Source of the DNA: Xanthomonas rydalmerensis
Lineage (GTDB): Bacteria; Pseudomonadota; Gammaproteobacteria; Xanthomonadales; Xanthomonadaceae
Assembly (NCBI RefSeq): GCF_033170385.1
Contig: NZ_CP126170.1
Location: 3,496,001 to 3,560,000 of the forward strand
Reading direction: 5' to 3'
Length of the DNA stretch: 64,000 nucleotides
Position 1 is the stretch's first letter; every line of letters begins with the position of its first letter. The position numbers were made by a program, and so were the translations under genes. Positions 43,720-52,640 of the stretch are shown in pieces. A model generated the notes under the pieces. The model had not been told where the DNA came from. It ran no database searches and saw only the letters and a list, made by a program, of their open reading frames with translations.

Positions 43720-46262
43720 GCGCAGCGGCGGCGCGCCGGCGCCCGGCCGATGCGCCGCTGTACGCCTGGTTCGCGCAGCAGGGCTGGCAACCGTTGCCGT
43801 TCCAGCGCGCGCTATGGCGGCATTACCTGGACGGCGGTTCCGGGCTGCTGCACACGCCCACCGGCAGCGGCAAGACCCTGGCCGCGTTCGGCGGCCCCTT
43901 GCTGGAGGGCCTGCGTGCGCAGGCCGCGGCAGCCACCAGGAAGCCCGCACGCGGCGGCAGTAACGCCAGCGCCGCGGCCAAGGCCGCCAAAACCGCCACG
44001 TCGCCGCGCGCGCGCCGGCAGGCGCAGCGCGATCTGAAAGTGCTATGGATCACCCCCTTGCGCGCGCTCGCCGCCGACACCGTGCGCGCGCTGCGCGAAC
44101 CGGCGCAGGCGCTGGGCCTGGACTGGCAGATCGGCCTGCGCACCGGCGATGCCAGCGCGCGCGACAAGCGCCTGGCGCGCAGCGGCAAGCTCGACGTGCT
44201 GGTGACCACGCCCGAATCGCTGGCGCTGCTGCTGTCCTATCCCGACACCGCGCCGCAACTGGCGACGCTGCGCTGCGTGATCGTCGACGAGTGGCACGAG
44301 CTGCTCGGCAACAAGCGCGGCGTGCTGCTGCAGCTGTGTCTGGCGCGGCTGCGCGGCTGGGCACCGGCGCTGCGCACCTGGGGCCTGTCGGCCACGCTCG
44401 GCAACCTGGACGAGGCACGCGACGTGCTGCTGCCGCATCTGCCGCAGGCGCCGATCGTAGCCGGAGTCAAGCCGCGCACGCTGACCCTGGAAACGCTGGC
44501 GCCGGCGGTCGGCGAGCGCTTCCCCTGGGCCGGTCACCTGGGTCTGGCGCAGTTGCCGCGGGTACTGGAAAAACTCTTCGCGGTGCGCACCAGCCTGCTG
44601 TTCACCAACACCCGCGCGCAGGCCGAGCTGTGGCACCAGGCGCTGACCTCGGTGTGGCCGGAAGAGGCGCACACCCTGGCCCTGCACCACGGTTCGCTGG
44701 ACCCGGCGCTGCGCAGCGCTGCGGAACAAGGCCTGCGCGATGGCAGCCTGCGCTGCGTGGTGGCGACCTCGAGCCTGGACCTGGGCGTGGACTTCCCGGC
44801 CGTCGATCAGGTGCTGCAAGTCGGCAGCCCCAAGGGCGTGGCGCGGCTGCTGCAGCGCGCCGGCCGTGCCAAGCACCGCCCCGGCGAGGCAGGACACGTG
44901 CTGTGCGTGCCCTCGCACGCGCTGGAACTGGTCGAGTACGCCGCCGCGCGCCGCGCCATCGCCCACGGCCGCATCGAATCGCGGCCCTCGCCGCGGCTGT
45001 CGCTGGACGTGCTGGCCCAGCACTGCATCACCTGTGCGCTGGGCGGCGGCTTCGAGGCCGACGCGCTGTACGCCGAAGTGCGCGGGACAGCCGCCTTCGC
45101 CGCGCTGGATGCGCCGACCTGGCAGGCGGTGCTGGAGTTCGTCGTGCAGGGCGGACGCGCACTGGCGCAGTACCCCGACTACCGCAAGGTGGTGCTGGAC
45201 GCGGACGGCCTGTACCGCGTGCACGACCGCCGCATCGCCCTGCGCCACCGACTGTCGATCGGCACCATCACCAGCGACGGCAGCGTCGCGGTGCGCTTCC
45301 TGCGCGGCGGCCGCCTCGGCGCGGTGGAGGAGCAGTTCGTCGGCCGCCTGCGCCGCGGCGACCGCTTCCAGTTCGCCGGGCGCCTGCTGGAACTGGTGCG
45401 GCTGGAGGACATGACCGCCTACGTGCGCCTGGCCAAGGGCGGCGACGGCAGCGTGCCGAAATGGATGGGCGGGCGCATGCCGCTGTCCTCGGAACTGGGC
45501 CGCGAGGTGGAGGCGGTGTTCGCCGATCCGCGCGGCGAGGCCGAACTGCGTGCGCTTGCCCCGCTGCTCGGCCTGCAGCGCGCACTGTCGGACCTGCCGG
45601 CGCCGCAGCGGCTGCTGGCCGAGCGCGTGCGCGCCCGCGACGGCCAGCACCTGTTCGTGTACCCGTTCGCCGGACGCCAGGTGCACGAAGGCCTGGCCGC
45701 GCTGCTGGCGCTGCGCTGGGGCCGACGGCAGCGCAATACCTTCAGCTTCGCCGCCAACGACTATGGTTTCGTACTGTCGCCGGCGGAGGACGCGCCGATC
45801 GACGCGGCGCTATTGCGTGAGCTACTGAGTCCGGCGCAGTTGTTCGAGGATCTGCGCGAGAGCCTCAACCTGGGCGAACTGGCGCGACGCCAGTTCCGCG
45901 AAATCGCCCGCGTCGCCGGCTTGTTGCCGCCCAGCCTACCCGGCCGCCTGCCGCGCAGCCTGCGCCAGTTGCAAGCCTCCAGCGGCCTGCTGTACGACGT
46001 GCTGAGCCGCTTCGATCCCGAGCATCTGCTGCTCGCGCAGGCCGAGCGCGAGGTGCTGCAGGGCCAGATGGAACTGACCCGGCTGGCCGCCACCCTGGAC
46101 GATTGCGCGGCGCGCGAGCTGGCGCTGCACAACCCACGCAGCCTCACTCCACTGGCGTTCCCGCTGTGGGCCGAGAGCATCCGCGGCCAGCTCAGCACCG
46201 AGGACTGGAAGGCGCGGGTGATGCGTGCGGCGGCGCAACTGGAGCAGCGCCATGCGCCCTGA
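43716..46262 (+). CDS. Ligase-associated DEXH-box helicase (Lhr-core-like)
   Basis: An 848-residue superfamily-2 helicase. Walker A TPTGSGKTLAAF (Lys53), DExH motif VIVDEWHELLG, motif III GLSATLGNL and motif VI LLQRAGRAKH are visible, and a basic low-complexity insert (about 82-105) lies between motifs I and Ia. The C-terminal half is the large Lhr-type winged-helix and beta-barrel region. This is the bacterial Lhr-core family genetically tied to exonuclease, ligase and PdeM. The ATG lies inside the ligase stop; its own stop overlaps pdeM by 11 bases. Confidence 0.92.
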   Translation: MSAAAARRRPADAPLYAWFAQQGWQPLPFQRALWRHYLDGGSGLLHTPTGSGKTLAAFGGPLLEGLRAQAAAATRKPARGGSNASAAAKAAKTATSPRARRQAQRDLKVLWITPLRALAADTVRALREPAQALGLDWQIGLRTGDASARDKRLARSGKLDVLVTTPESLALLLSYPDTAPQLATLRCVIVDEWHELLGNKRGVLLQLCLARLRGWAPALRTWGLSATLGNLDEARDVLLPHLPQAPIVAGVKPRTLTLETLAPAVGERFPWAGHLGLAQLPRVLEKLFAVRTSLLFTNTRAQAELWHQALTSVWPEEAHTLALHHGSLDPALRSAAEQGLRDGSLRCVVATSSLDLGVDFPAVDQVLQVGSPKGVARLLQRAGRAKHRPGEAGHVLCVPSHALELVEYAAARRAIAHGRIESRPSPRLSLDVLAQHCITCALGGGFEADALYAEVRGTAAFAALDAPTWQAVLEFVVQGGRALAQYPDYRKVVLDADGLYRVHDRRIALRHRLSIGTITSDGSVAVRFLRGGRLGAVEEQFVGRLRRGDRFQFAGRLLELVRLEDMTAYVRLAKGGDGSVPKWMGGRMPLSSELGREVEAVFADPRGEAELRALAPLLGLQRALSDLPAPQRLLAERVRARDGQHLFVYPFAGRQVHEGLAALLALRWGRRQRNTFSFAANDYGFVLSPAEDAPIDAALLRELLSPAQLFEDLRESLNLGELARRQFREIARVAGLLPPSLPGRLPRSLRQLQASSGLLYDVLSRFDPEHLLLAQAEREVLQGQMELTRLAATLDDCAARELALHNPRSLTPLAFPLWAESIRGQLSTEDWKARVMRAAAQLEQRHAP

Positions 46263-46902
46263 ACTGGACTGGCTGCTGGCCGGCGAACCGATGCGCCTGC
46301 TCGGCGACCGCGGCCTGTACTGGCCAGCAAGGCGGCGCCTGCTGATCGCCGATCTGCACCTGGGCAAGGCCGACGTCTTCCGCCGCGCCGGCATCGGCCT
46401 GCCCAGCGGCGGCACCGCGCTCGACCTGGCGCGGCTGTCGGCTTTGCTGCAGGCGCAGGACGCGGCCGAACTGTGGATCCTCGGCGACGTGCTGCACGGC
46501 GCCGCGCCCGATGCCGACTGGCAACGCCAGTGGCATGCGTGGCGCGCGCAGCATCCGCAGTTGCGGGTGGCGGCGATCGCCGGCAACCACGACAGCGCCC
46601 TGGCCGGCGCCGGGCTGGACATCGCCCTGCTCGGCACCGAGGTGGAGGACGGCCCGTTCGTGCTACGCCACGATCCGGCCACGGATACGCAGCGCCACGT
46701 GCTGTGCGGTCACCTGCATCCGCTGGTCAAGCTGCCCGGCCTGCGGCCGCGCTGGCCGGCGTTCTGGCTGCGCGACGGCATGACGGTGCTGCCGGCGTTC
46801 TCGCACTTCACTGCCGGTGTCGCCCCAGTGCTGGCGCCGGGCGAGCGCCTGGTCGCCTGCGTCGAAGGCGCGGCGTTGGCATTGCCGGTGGCGGTGGCGT
46901 AG
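46252..46902 (+). CDS. pdeM: Ligase-associated DNA damage response endonuclease PdeM
   Basis: A 216-residue calcineurin-like metallophosphoesterase. The metal-binding blocks are IADLHLGK, GDVLHG, AGNHDS and CGHLHP, in the usual spacing. It matches PdeM of the ligase-associated cassette and is the last gene of the operon. The role is a manganese-dependent phosphodiesterase acting on damaged DNA ends, known from the family. The start overlaps the helicase stop by 11 bases, and the preceding GGAGCAGC is a reasonable ribosome site. Confidence 0.9.
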   Translation: MRPELDWLLAGEPMRLLGDRGLYWPARRRLLIADLHLGKADVFRRAGIGLPSGGTALDLARLSALLQAQDAAELWILGDVLHGAAPDADWQRQWHAWRAQHPQLRVAAIAGNHDSALAGAGLDIALLGTEVEDGPFVLRHDPATDTQRHVLCGHLHPLVKLPGLRPRWPAFWLRDGMTVLPAFSHFTAGVAPVLAPGERLVACVEGAALALPVAVA

Positions 46903-46974
46903 CTCGGGCGCGGCGGTAGCTGGTGGATCGTCGACAGCCCATCGAGGAGCATGACCTTATCCAAGAGCATCACC

Positions 46975-47041
46975 TTGTGGGAGGGACTTCAGTCCCGACG
47001 CGCCCGCTGCCAAGGCGTCGGGGTTGAAGCCCCTCCCACAA
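46975..47041 (+). repeat. REP-like palindrome, GGGACTTCAGTCCC type
   Basis: Two inverted arms of 27 bases (TTGTGGGAGGGACTTCAGTC... and ...GGTTGAAGCCCCTCCCACAA) are separated by 12 bases. The same right arm occurs in the truncated element at 28654-28680. A strong hairpin in RNA would act as a terminator or mRNA stabiliser. Confidence 0.85.
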
Positions 47042-47072
47042 TGCAAGCGCAATGGATTGCCATCTGTCTGTC

Positions 47073-47140
47073 GTAGGAGCGGCTTCAGCCGCGACCGCGC
47101 TTTGCTGGTAAAACCCGGTCGCGGCCGAAGCCGCTCCTAC
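47073..47140 (+). repeat. REP-like palindrome, GTAGGAGCGGCTTC type
   Basis: Two inverted 24-base arms (GTAGGAGCGGCTTCAGCCGC... and ...GCGGCCGAAGCCGCTCCTAC) flank 20 bases, with one mismatch. Parts of the same sequence occur at 55467-55486 and 56745-56765. This class is typical of Xanthomonas-group genomes. Confidence 0.88.
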
Positions 47141-47363
47141 GGCGGGGCCGTGTGGCGGTGCAACCGCGCGCGCCGGGTCGCGCTCTGTACGCCCGCAGCC
47201 GCCGCGGCGAATCGTGGAAGCTGGCTCGCAACCTCGCCCTGCGGCTATACCGGTCGGGTCGAAGCGATGGATCTGGTGCAGCGCGGTGAGGATCTCGTCC
47301 TCCTCGGCGGCGATGTCCGTCTCTGCGATCGCGGCCAGCGGCTCGCGCAGGTAACTTCGCCGC

Positions 47364-48614
47364 CTACGGCACCGACGCGCGCTGCGCCAACGCCTCCTGC
47401 AACGCTGCTAGAAACTCCGGCGCCAGCGGCAGCTTGCCGAACCAGCCGTGCTGGGTGCCGCTGAGCACGCGCAGCATGTGCCCGCGGCCGCCGGGCATGC
47501 GGCCAGCCGGACGCATGCCGACGTCGCGCAGCCGCGCCGCCAGGTCGCGCTCGGACTGGAACAGCGGGGTCAGCCAGCGGCTCCAGAACTGGTACACCGC
47601 CACGTGCGCCTGGCGCTGCGCCTGATAGCGTGCCAGCGCCGTGTCGATGTCCGCGGCGGTGCGCAGGCTCTCGCTCAGCGCCCAGGCATCCATCAGCGCC
47701 ATGTTGACGCCCTGCCCCAACTGCGGGCTCATCGCGTGCGCGGCATCGCCGGCCAGGACCAGGCGACCGCGGTACCAGTGCCGCTGCACCGCGTCGCGGT
47801 AGCTGGCGCGGGCCAGCTGCGCGGGTGCGTCGATCTGCGCCAGGCGTTCGCGCGCCTGCGGCCACAGCTGCGCGATCTCCTCCAGCCACGGCTGCATGCC
47901 GCGCGCCTGCCAGGCATCGAACTCGGCGGTCGGCAGGCTCCAGAAGAAACTCACCCGCGGCTCGGCATCGCCGGGGCGGGTGCCCACCGGCAGCAGGCCG
48001 ATCATCTTGCGCGCGGCCACGTAGCGCTGGCGCAGCTCGTCGGCGAAGGTCCAGTCGCCGCGCGGCAGCAGGCACCACAGTGCGCCCCACGGATACATCC
48101 GGTCCAGCCGCGTCGCCTGCACCTGCGCACGCAGCGCCGAGGCCGAGCCGTCGCAGGCGATCACCAGGTCGAACGGCCCGTGCCAGCGGCCGCGCTGGTC
48201 CTGCACCCGGCGCAGCGTGTCGTCGATGGCGACGATACGCGTATCGCGCTGCAGCGTGGCGTAGCCGTCCCAGGCCTGCGCCAGCAGGGCGAACAGGGCG
48301 CCGCGCTGCAGGCCCAGCCCGAACAGGCGCGCGTCCAGGTCGCGGTAGCGCATGTCCATCACCGCGCGTCCGCACGGGGTCTCGCCATAGAGGCGGTGCA
48401 CCGGCGCACCATAGGCCAACGCCTGCTCCAGCAGGCCGATCCGCCACAGCACCTGCAGGCCGGTCGGCTGCAGCAGGAAGCCGGCACCGACCGGCCCGGG
48501 TTGCGTCGCGCGCTCGAACACCTGCACGCGGTGCCCGTCGCGCGCCAGCAGCAGCGCCAGCGTCTGGCCCGCCGTGCCGTAACCGACGATCCCGATCTGC
48601 AGTCCTTGCTTCAT
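47364..48614 (-). CDS. FAD-dependent aromatic-ring monooxygenase
   Basis: A 416-residue group A flavin monooxygenase. The FAD-binding motif is IGIVGYGTAGQTLALLLARDGHRVQVFER (GxGxxG at residues 9-14), and a second FAD motif RLVLAGDAAHAMSPQLGQGVNMALMDA is near 285. The 150-190 region holds the usual DG motif (CDGSASALRAQ). The gene probably hydroxylates an aromatic or related compound; the substrate cannot be read. ATG 48614 was preferred to GTG 48623, because GGTGGA lies upstream. It follows the csp gene and its terminator on the same strand. Confidence 0.88.
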   Translation of the reverse strand: MKQGLQIGIVGYGTAGQTLALLLARDGHRVQVFERATQPGPVGAGFLLQPTGLQVLWRIGLLEQALAYGAPVHRLYGETPCGRAVMDMRYRDLDARLFGLGLQRGALFALLAQAWDGYATLQRDTRIVAIDDTLRRVQDQRGRWHGPFDLVIACDGSASALRAQVQATRLDRMYPWGALWCLLPRGDWTFADELRQRYVAARKMIGLLPVGTRPGDAEPRVSFFWSLPTAEFDAWQARGMQPWLEEIAQLWPQARERLAQIDAPAQLARASYRDAVQRHWYRGRLVLAGDAAHAMSPQLGQGVNMALMDAWALSESLRTAADIDTALARYQAQRQAHVAVYQFWSRWLTPLFQSERDLAARLRDVGMRPAGRMPGGRGHMLRVLSGTQHGWFGKLPLAPEFLAALQEALAQRASVP

Positions 48615-48655
48615 TGCGTCCACCGCCTGCCGACGCCGACACCACGGCGTCTCCC

Positions 48656-48681
48656 ATAAAAAACCCCGCCGAAGCGGGGTT
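48656..48681 (-). terminator. Intrinsic terminator of the cold-shock gene
   Basis: On the minus strand, AACCCCGC and GCGGGGTT form a perfect 8-bp stem around a TTCG tetraloop, followed by TTTTAT. It lies 29 bases after the cold-shock gene stop and 40 bases before the monooxygenase start, so it separates the two. Confidence 0.9.
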
Positions 48682-48709
48682 CAAGGCACAACCGAGTCAA
48701 CGCGAGCGC

Positions 48710-48916
48710 TTACTCGACCGGCGTGATATTCGAGGCCTGCGCGCCCTTCGGACCCTGGGTCACGTCGTAGCTGACACGCTGTCCTTCCTGCAGGCTGCGG
48801 AAGCCCTTGGAGTTGATCGCGGAGAAGTGCGCGAACACATCGGCGCTACCGTCTTCCGGAGAAATAAAACCAAATCCCTTGGCGTCGTTGAACCACTTGA
48901 CGGTACCGTTCGGCAT
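48710..48916 (-). CDS. Cold-shock domain protein
   Basis: A 68-residue CspA-type protein with both RNA-binding motifs: KGFGFI (RNP1, about 14-19) and VFAHFSAI (RNP2, about 27-34). It is an RNA/ssDNA chaperone. The N-terminus is [14 protein letters not shown], and the frame is open further upstream but homologues start here. A long 5' leader of about 60 bases, as in CspA mRNAs, precedes it, with a promoter listed separately. A UUCG-loop terminator ends the transcript. Confidence 0.95.
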   Translation of the reverse strand: MPNGTVKWFNDAKGFGFISPEDGSADVFAHFSAINSKGFRSLQEGQRVSYDVTQGPKGAQASNITPVE

Positions 48917-48975
48917 GGTGATGCGAGACCTTTTGCAGTGAATGGGTGGTGGTTGTGCGGCAGCCGCACCGGCGG

Positions 48976-49004
48976 AGTATGCAAAGCTTGCGCAGCGAAG
49001 ACAA
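48976..49004 (-). promoter_or_regulatory. Promoter of the cold-shock gene
   Basis: On the minus strand TTGTCT (49004-48999) and CATACT (48981-48976) are 17 bases apart and match four of six bases each of -35 and -10. The box lies just after the MTI phosphorylase stop. The transcript would have a leader of about 55 bases before the ATG. Confidence 0.55.
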
Positions 49005-49751
49005 TCACCCGCGCGCCAGTTCCCCCACCAGCTCCGGCAGCCCGACCGAGGCCGCCTCGACATTGGCCAGCACCTCGGCCAGGGTGATCTCCTCGGCGTC
49101 GCCGCAGCCGGCCGCCCAGTTGGCCACGATCGCCAGGCAGGCGTAGTCCAGGCCCAGCTCGCGTGCCAGCCCGGCTTCGGGCATGCCGGTCATGCCGACC
49201 AGGTCGCAACCGTCGCGGCGCAGCCGCGCGATCTCGGCGATGGTTTCCAGGCGCGGCCCCTGCGTGGCGGCATAGCAGCCACCGTCGACCAGGGCGGTGC
49301 CGGTGACGCGCGCGGCGGCGAGGATCTTGCTGCGCAGCAGCGGCGAATACGGATGGCCGAAATCCACGTGCAGCACCTCGCTGCCCGGCTCTTCGCACAG
49401 GGTGGAGATGCGCCCCCAGGTGTAGTCGATGAGCTGGTCCGGACAGGCCAGCACGCGCGGGCCGAAGCGTTCGGTGATGCCGCCGACGGTGTTGAGCGCC
49501 AGCACCCGGGTGGCGCCGATCTGCTGCAACGCAGCAAGGTTGGCGCGGTAGTTGATCTTGTGCGGCGGCAGCGAATGGCCTTCGCCATGGCGGGCCAGGA
49601 AGGCGACGCGGTGGCCGAGCAGCGTGCCGACCCGCACCGGGCCGGAGGGCGCGCCGTAGCGCGTTTCGACCTCGTGGGTCTGCACGTCGTCGAGCTGCGC
49701 GAGCTTGTAGACGCCGGTGCCGCCGATGACGGCCAATGCGATGTTGTCCAT
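49005..49751 (-). CDS. S-methyl-5'-thioinosine phosphorylase
   Basis: A 248-residue purine nucleoside phosphorylase of the MTA/MTI family (MtnP-like). GGTGVYKL starts the phosphate-binding loop. [22 protein letters not shown] and [13 protein letters not shown], with [10 protein letters not shown], are the family signatures. In Pseudomonas and Xanthomonas, methylthioadenosine is deaminated to methylthioinosine before this step, so the MTI assignment is the likely one. The neighbour hypoxanthine phosphoribosyltransferase would salvage the released hypoxanthine. ATG 49751 is used; no adenosine deaminase lies in the window. Confidence 0.9.
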   Translation of the reverse strand: MDNIALAVIGGTGVYKLAQLDDVQTHEVETRYGAPSGPVRVGTLLGHRVAFLARHGEGHSLPPHKINYRANLAALQQIGATRVLALNTVGGITERFGPRVLACPDQLIDYTWGRISTLCEEPGSEVLHVDFGHPYSPLLRSKILAAARVTGTALVDGGCYAATQGPRLETIAEIARLRRDGCDLVGMTGMPEAGLARELGLDYACLAIVANWAAGCGDAEEITLAEVLANVEAASVGLPELVGELARG

Positions 49752-49838
49752 GCGGATCCTCGAACGAAAGGGACGCGTGCGCCGGCGGTGTGCGCCGGCA
49801 ATGGGCAGCGGAGCGGCGAGACTGGCTCGCTTACCCGC

Positions 49839-50393
49839 TTACTCCTTCATCGCGTAGATCGCCGGCAGGTTGCGCAGGGCCTCGTTGACGTCCATGCCGA
49901 AGCCGAACACGTAGCGGTCCGGCACCTCGACGCCGATGTAGTCGGCGCTCACCCCGGGCACGCAGCGGTCGTGGCGCTTGACCGTCAGCGCGGCGATGCG
50001 CACGTCGGTGGCGCCCTGCTCCAGGCACCACTCGCGCACCGCCTTCAGGGTCAGGCCTTCGTCGAGGATGTCGTCGAGCAGCAGCACGCGGCGGCCGTAC
50101 AGCGCGGTGGCCGGGCGGTGCTTCCACACCAGCTCGCCGCCGACGGTCTCACCGCGGTAGCGGGTGGCGTGCAGGTAGTCCAGCTGCAGGTCCTGGCCGC
50201 GGCTGCCCAGTTCCAGCGCCAGCTGGCCGGCGAACGGCAGCGCGCCGTGCATGATGGTCAGGTAGACCGGGATTTCGCCGCGGTAGTCGGCGGCGATGGA
50301 GTCGGCCATGTGGGCGATGGCCTGGTCGATGCGGGTGCGATCGACCAGCAGGTCGGCCTGGGCCAGGGCCTGGGCGATGGTGAGAGTGGACAT
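49839..50393 (-). CDS. hpt: Hypoxanthine-guanine phosphoribosyltransferase
   Basis: A 184-residue purine phosphoribosyltransferase. The PRPP-binding motif is RRVLLLDDILDEGLTL, with the LTIMHGALPFAGQL loop at about 46-60. It converts hypoxanthine (and guanine) plus PRPP to IMP (GMP). The start ATG shares a base with the nagZ stop (TGATG), so nagZ-hpt is translationally coupled; the MTI phosphorylase starts 87 bases further on. The operon links purine salvage with cell-wall recycling. Confidence 0.92.
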   Translation of the reverse strand: MSTLTIAQALAQADLLVDRTRIDQAIAHMADSIAADYRGEIPVYLTIMHGALPFAGQLALELGSRGQDLQLDYLHATRYRGETVGGELVWKHRPATALYGRRVLLLDDILDEGLTLKAVREWCLEQGATDVRIAALTVKRHDRCVPGVSADYIGVEVPDRYVFGFGMDVNEALRNLPAIYAMKE

Positions 50394-51400
50394 CAGGCGG
50401 TTTTTCCGAAGGTGGAGAGCAGATGGGATTGGGTGTGGCCATAGCGGGCGTCGGCCAGCAGGCCGTCCCAGCCGAGGCCGCCGCGGCCGATCAGGCCGAG
50501 CAGCGCGGCGGTGTTGAGCGGGCGGTCGCGCACGGCCTGCAGCGATTCGTCGACCAGTTCCGGGTGGCAGACCAGGACCACGTCGCAGCCGGCGTCCAGG
50601 TGCGCGGTGACCCGTGCGGCGACGCCGCCGGCGGCGAACGAGGCGGCCATGCCGATGTCGTCGGAGAACACCACGCCGCGGAACCCCAGGTCGTGGCGCA
50701 GGATCTGCTGGATCCAGCGCGACGAGTAGCCGGCCGGCTCCGGCGCCACCTGCGGATAGACCACGTGCGCCATCATCACCGCATCGGCACCGGCGGCGAT
50801 GCCGGCGGCGAACGGCACCAGGTCTTCCTGGCGCAGGGTCTCCAGCGGACGCGGGTCCTCGACGTTGTCGACGTGGGTGTCCTCGAGCACGGTGCCGTGG
50901 CCGGGGAAATGCTTGAGGGTGGCGCCCATGCCGACGCTGTGCATGCCGCGCACGTAGGCCGCGGCGAAGGCGGCGACCACCTGCGGATCGTCGCTGAAGG
51001 CGCGGTCGCCGATGGCGCGGTTGCCGCGGGCCAGGTCCAGCACCGGGGCGAAGCTCAGGTCGACGCCGCTGGCGCGGATCTCGCTGGCCATCAGCCAGGC
51101 ATGCTGTTCGGCCAGTTCCAGTGCAGCGGCGGGATCGCGCGCGTACAACGCGCCGAAGCCCTGCAGCGGCGGCAGCGCGCTGTAGCCCTCGCGGAAGCGC
51201 TGCACGCGCCCGCCCTCCTGATCCACGCAGATCAGCAGCGGTCGCGGCGTCGCGGCGCGGATCGCCGCGCTCAGCTCGGTCACCTGCGCGCGCGAGGCGA
51301 AATTGCGTTTGAACAGGACCACGCCGGCCACCGCATCGTGCTGCAGCCAGTCGCGCTCCTGCGCGGTGAGTTCGGTACCGGCAACGCCGATCGCGAGCAT
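50393..51400 (-). CDS. nagZ: Beta-N-acetylhexosaminidase NagZ
   Basis: A 335-residue GH3 enzyme that removes N-acetylglucosamine from anhydromuropeptides during peptidoglycan recycling. The family motif KHFPGHGTVLEDTHVD (with the catalytic His of the flexible loop) and the nucleophile segment VFSDDIGMAA (Asp) are present. The length matches E. coli NagZ (341). There is no signal peptide, so it acts in the cytoplasm. ATG 51400 begins MLAIGVAGTEL; the extension upstream is low-complexity. Its stop overlaps hpt. Confidence 0.94.
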   Translation of the reverse strand: MLAIGVAGTELTAQERDWLQHDAVAGVVLFKRNFASRAQVTELSAAIRAATPRPLLICVDQEGGRVQRFREGYSALPPLQGFGALYARDPAAALELAEQHAWLMASEIRASGVDLSFAPVLDLARGNRAIGDRAFSDDPQVVAAFAAAYVRGMHSVGMGATLKHFPGHGTVLEDTHVDNVEDPRPLETLRQEDLVPFAAGIAAGADAVMMAHVVYPQVAPEPAGYSSRWIQQILRHDLGFRGVVFSDDIGMAASFAAGGVAARVTAHLDAGCDVVLVCHPELVDESLQAVRDRPLNTAALLGLIGRGGLGWDGLLADARYGHTQSHLLSTFGKTA

Positions 51401-51780
51401 GCGGGGGATTCTCCTGCCGGCGCGGTTCAGGCGCCTGTGGGCCGGCATTGTCGCAGATGCCGGCGCTGGCGGCAGGCCGCGACCCTGCCAGCTGACACGT
51501 CTCGGTAACGAACGTGCTGAAGATCGGCGCGGGTAGCGCTGCGCCGTGCAATCCGGGCCGGGCCGGGCGGCAGTTCGCCCGGTCCCCGAGCCCAGGCGGC
51601 CTTGCGGCCATGGCTGGCGTGGCCCGTGCGGGTGCAGAATGCGGGAGACGCCCCGGCGGGCCGGCATCGGCGCCGGCGGGACGCCCGCGCAACACCGCGG
51701 GCCGCCCCTTCGCCACTGGCACTTCGCTATCTAGCGCGCCGCACGCGGCGAATGGGTCCCGCTGTGCCGCACGCGCGCGC
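51401..51780 (-). other. Intergenic region with nothing recognised
   Basis: A 380-base gap between nagZ and the DsbA-like gene, both on the minus strand. It holds GC-driven open frames on both strands with no ribosome site or domain. The nagZ promoter must be in it, but I cannot identify it. Confidence 0.45.
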
Positions 51781-52455
51781 CTAGACCGCGCATCCGTCCG
51801 GGCCGCAGTCCTGGCCCGCCTGGGCGTCGGCGAGCAAACCGCGCACGGTCGCCGCGATCACCTCCGGCGGCTGCGCGCCCTGCAGCGCCTGGCGTCCATC
51901 GATGACGTAGGTGGGCACCGCACGGATGCCCATGGCCTGCGCCTGCTGCAGTTCCGCCTCGATCTCGTCCAGCCCCTCGTCGCCCTGCAGCAGCGCCTGC
52001 ACCCGTGCCGCCGGCAATCCGCCCGCAGCGCCGGCATCGCACAGCGTCTGCGGGTCGGCCAGATTACGGCCCTCGGCGAAGTGCGCATGGAACAGCGCTT
52101 CGGCCACCGCGTCGACATCGCCCTCGCGCGCGGCCAGCCACAGCAGCCGGTGCGCCGGCAGCGTGGTCACCCGCACCTGGCCGCGGCCGAAGTCGAACGG
52201 CAGGCCTTCGGCACGCGCGGTGGCCTGGGTCTGCGCCAGGATCTGCTCGGTGCGCGCCGCCCCGCCGAACTTGGCCGCATAGGCCTCGCGCAACGGCACC
52301 GGCTCGGTGCCGGCGTCCGGATCCAGCTGATACGGATGCCAGTGGATCTCCAGCGCCGGCGCATCCGCGCCCAGCGACGCAAGACCTTGCTGCAAGCGGC
52401 GCTTGCCGATCCAGCACCAGGGGCAGACCACGTCGGACCAGATATCGATGCGCAT
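51781..52455 (-). CDS. DsbA-family FrnE-like thioredoxin-fold oxidoreductase
   Basis: A 224-residue cytoplasmic DsbA-fold protein of the FrnE/2-hydroxychromene-2-carboxylate isomerase-like group. The CxxC motif is CPWC (Cys11, Cys14) in IDIWSDVVCPWCWIGKRRL. The cis-Pro strand is AVPTYVIDG and a C-terminal Cys pair (QDCGPDGC) is characteristic of FrnE. No signal peptide is present. Its ATG lies directly after a heptad repeat (CAATCCCCAATCCCCGCTC), which leaves no Shine-Dalgarno sequence. Confidence 0.88.
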   Translation of the reverse strand: MRIDIWSDVVCPWCWIGKRRLQQGLASLGADAPALEIHWHPYQLDPDAGTEPVPLREAYAAKFGGAARTEQILAQTQATARAEGLPFDFGRGQVRVTTLPAHRLLWLAAREGDVDAVAEALFHAHFAEGRNLADPQTLCDAGAAGGLPAARVQALLQGDEGLDEIEAELQQAQAMGIRAVPTYVIDGRQALQGAQPPEVIAATVRGLLADAQAGQDCGPDGCAV

Positions 52456-52460
52456 GAGCG

Positions 52461-52542
52461 GGGATTGGGGATTGGGGATTCGCAAAAGCATAAGCCCGAT
52501 TGCTGCGAGAAGCGGGGATTCGGGATTGGGGAGTGGGGATTC
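52461..52542 (+). repeat. GGGATTG heptad arrays upstream of the DsbA-like gene
   Basis: Two arrays are present: 52461-52482 (three units) and 52514-52542 (four units, including GGGGAGT). Both end GGGATTCGCAAAAGC, the conserved tail of the family. They are inverted relative to the downstream (minus-strand) DsbA-like gene. Confidence 0.85.
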
Positions 52543-52576
52543 GCAAAAGCGGGCCGCGTGCGGCGTTTGGCTTTAC

Positions 52577-52640
52577 GCTTTTACCAATCCCTAGCGTTCC
52601 ACAACGGCCGCAGGCCGGTCATCCCCACTCCCCAATCCCT
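52577..52640 (-). repeat. Heptad array overlapping the CYTH gene 3' end
   Basis: On the minus strand the CYTH gene end reads GGGATTGGGGAGTGGGGATG, then a GGCC-rich stem, the stop, and GGGATTGGTAAAAGC just after it. This is the inverted partner of the arrays at 52461 and 52514 and supplies the last codons of the gene. Confidence 0.8.

Larger units (their letters stand above)
46903..47363 (+). other. Intergenic region with two REP-like palindromes
   Basis: About 460 bases between pdeM and the convergent monooxygenase gene. Two long inverted-repeat elements (listed separately) fill the first half. The second half has no supported gene. Confidence 0.6.

Noticed and set aside
47073..47140. A CRISPR array
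   Set aside because: The elements are single inverted pairs, not direct repeats with regular spacers, and no cas gene is present.
51401..51780. Short open frames in the nagZ upstream gap (for example 51546-51734)
   Set aside because: They lack a ribosome site or any domain, and the composition is Arg/Pro/Gly-rich as in random high-GC frames.
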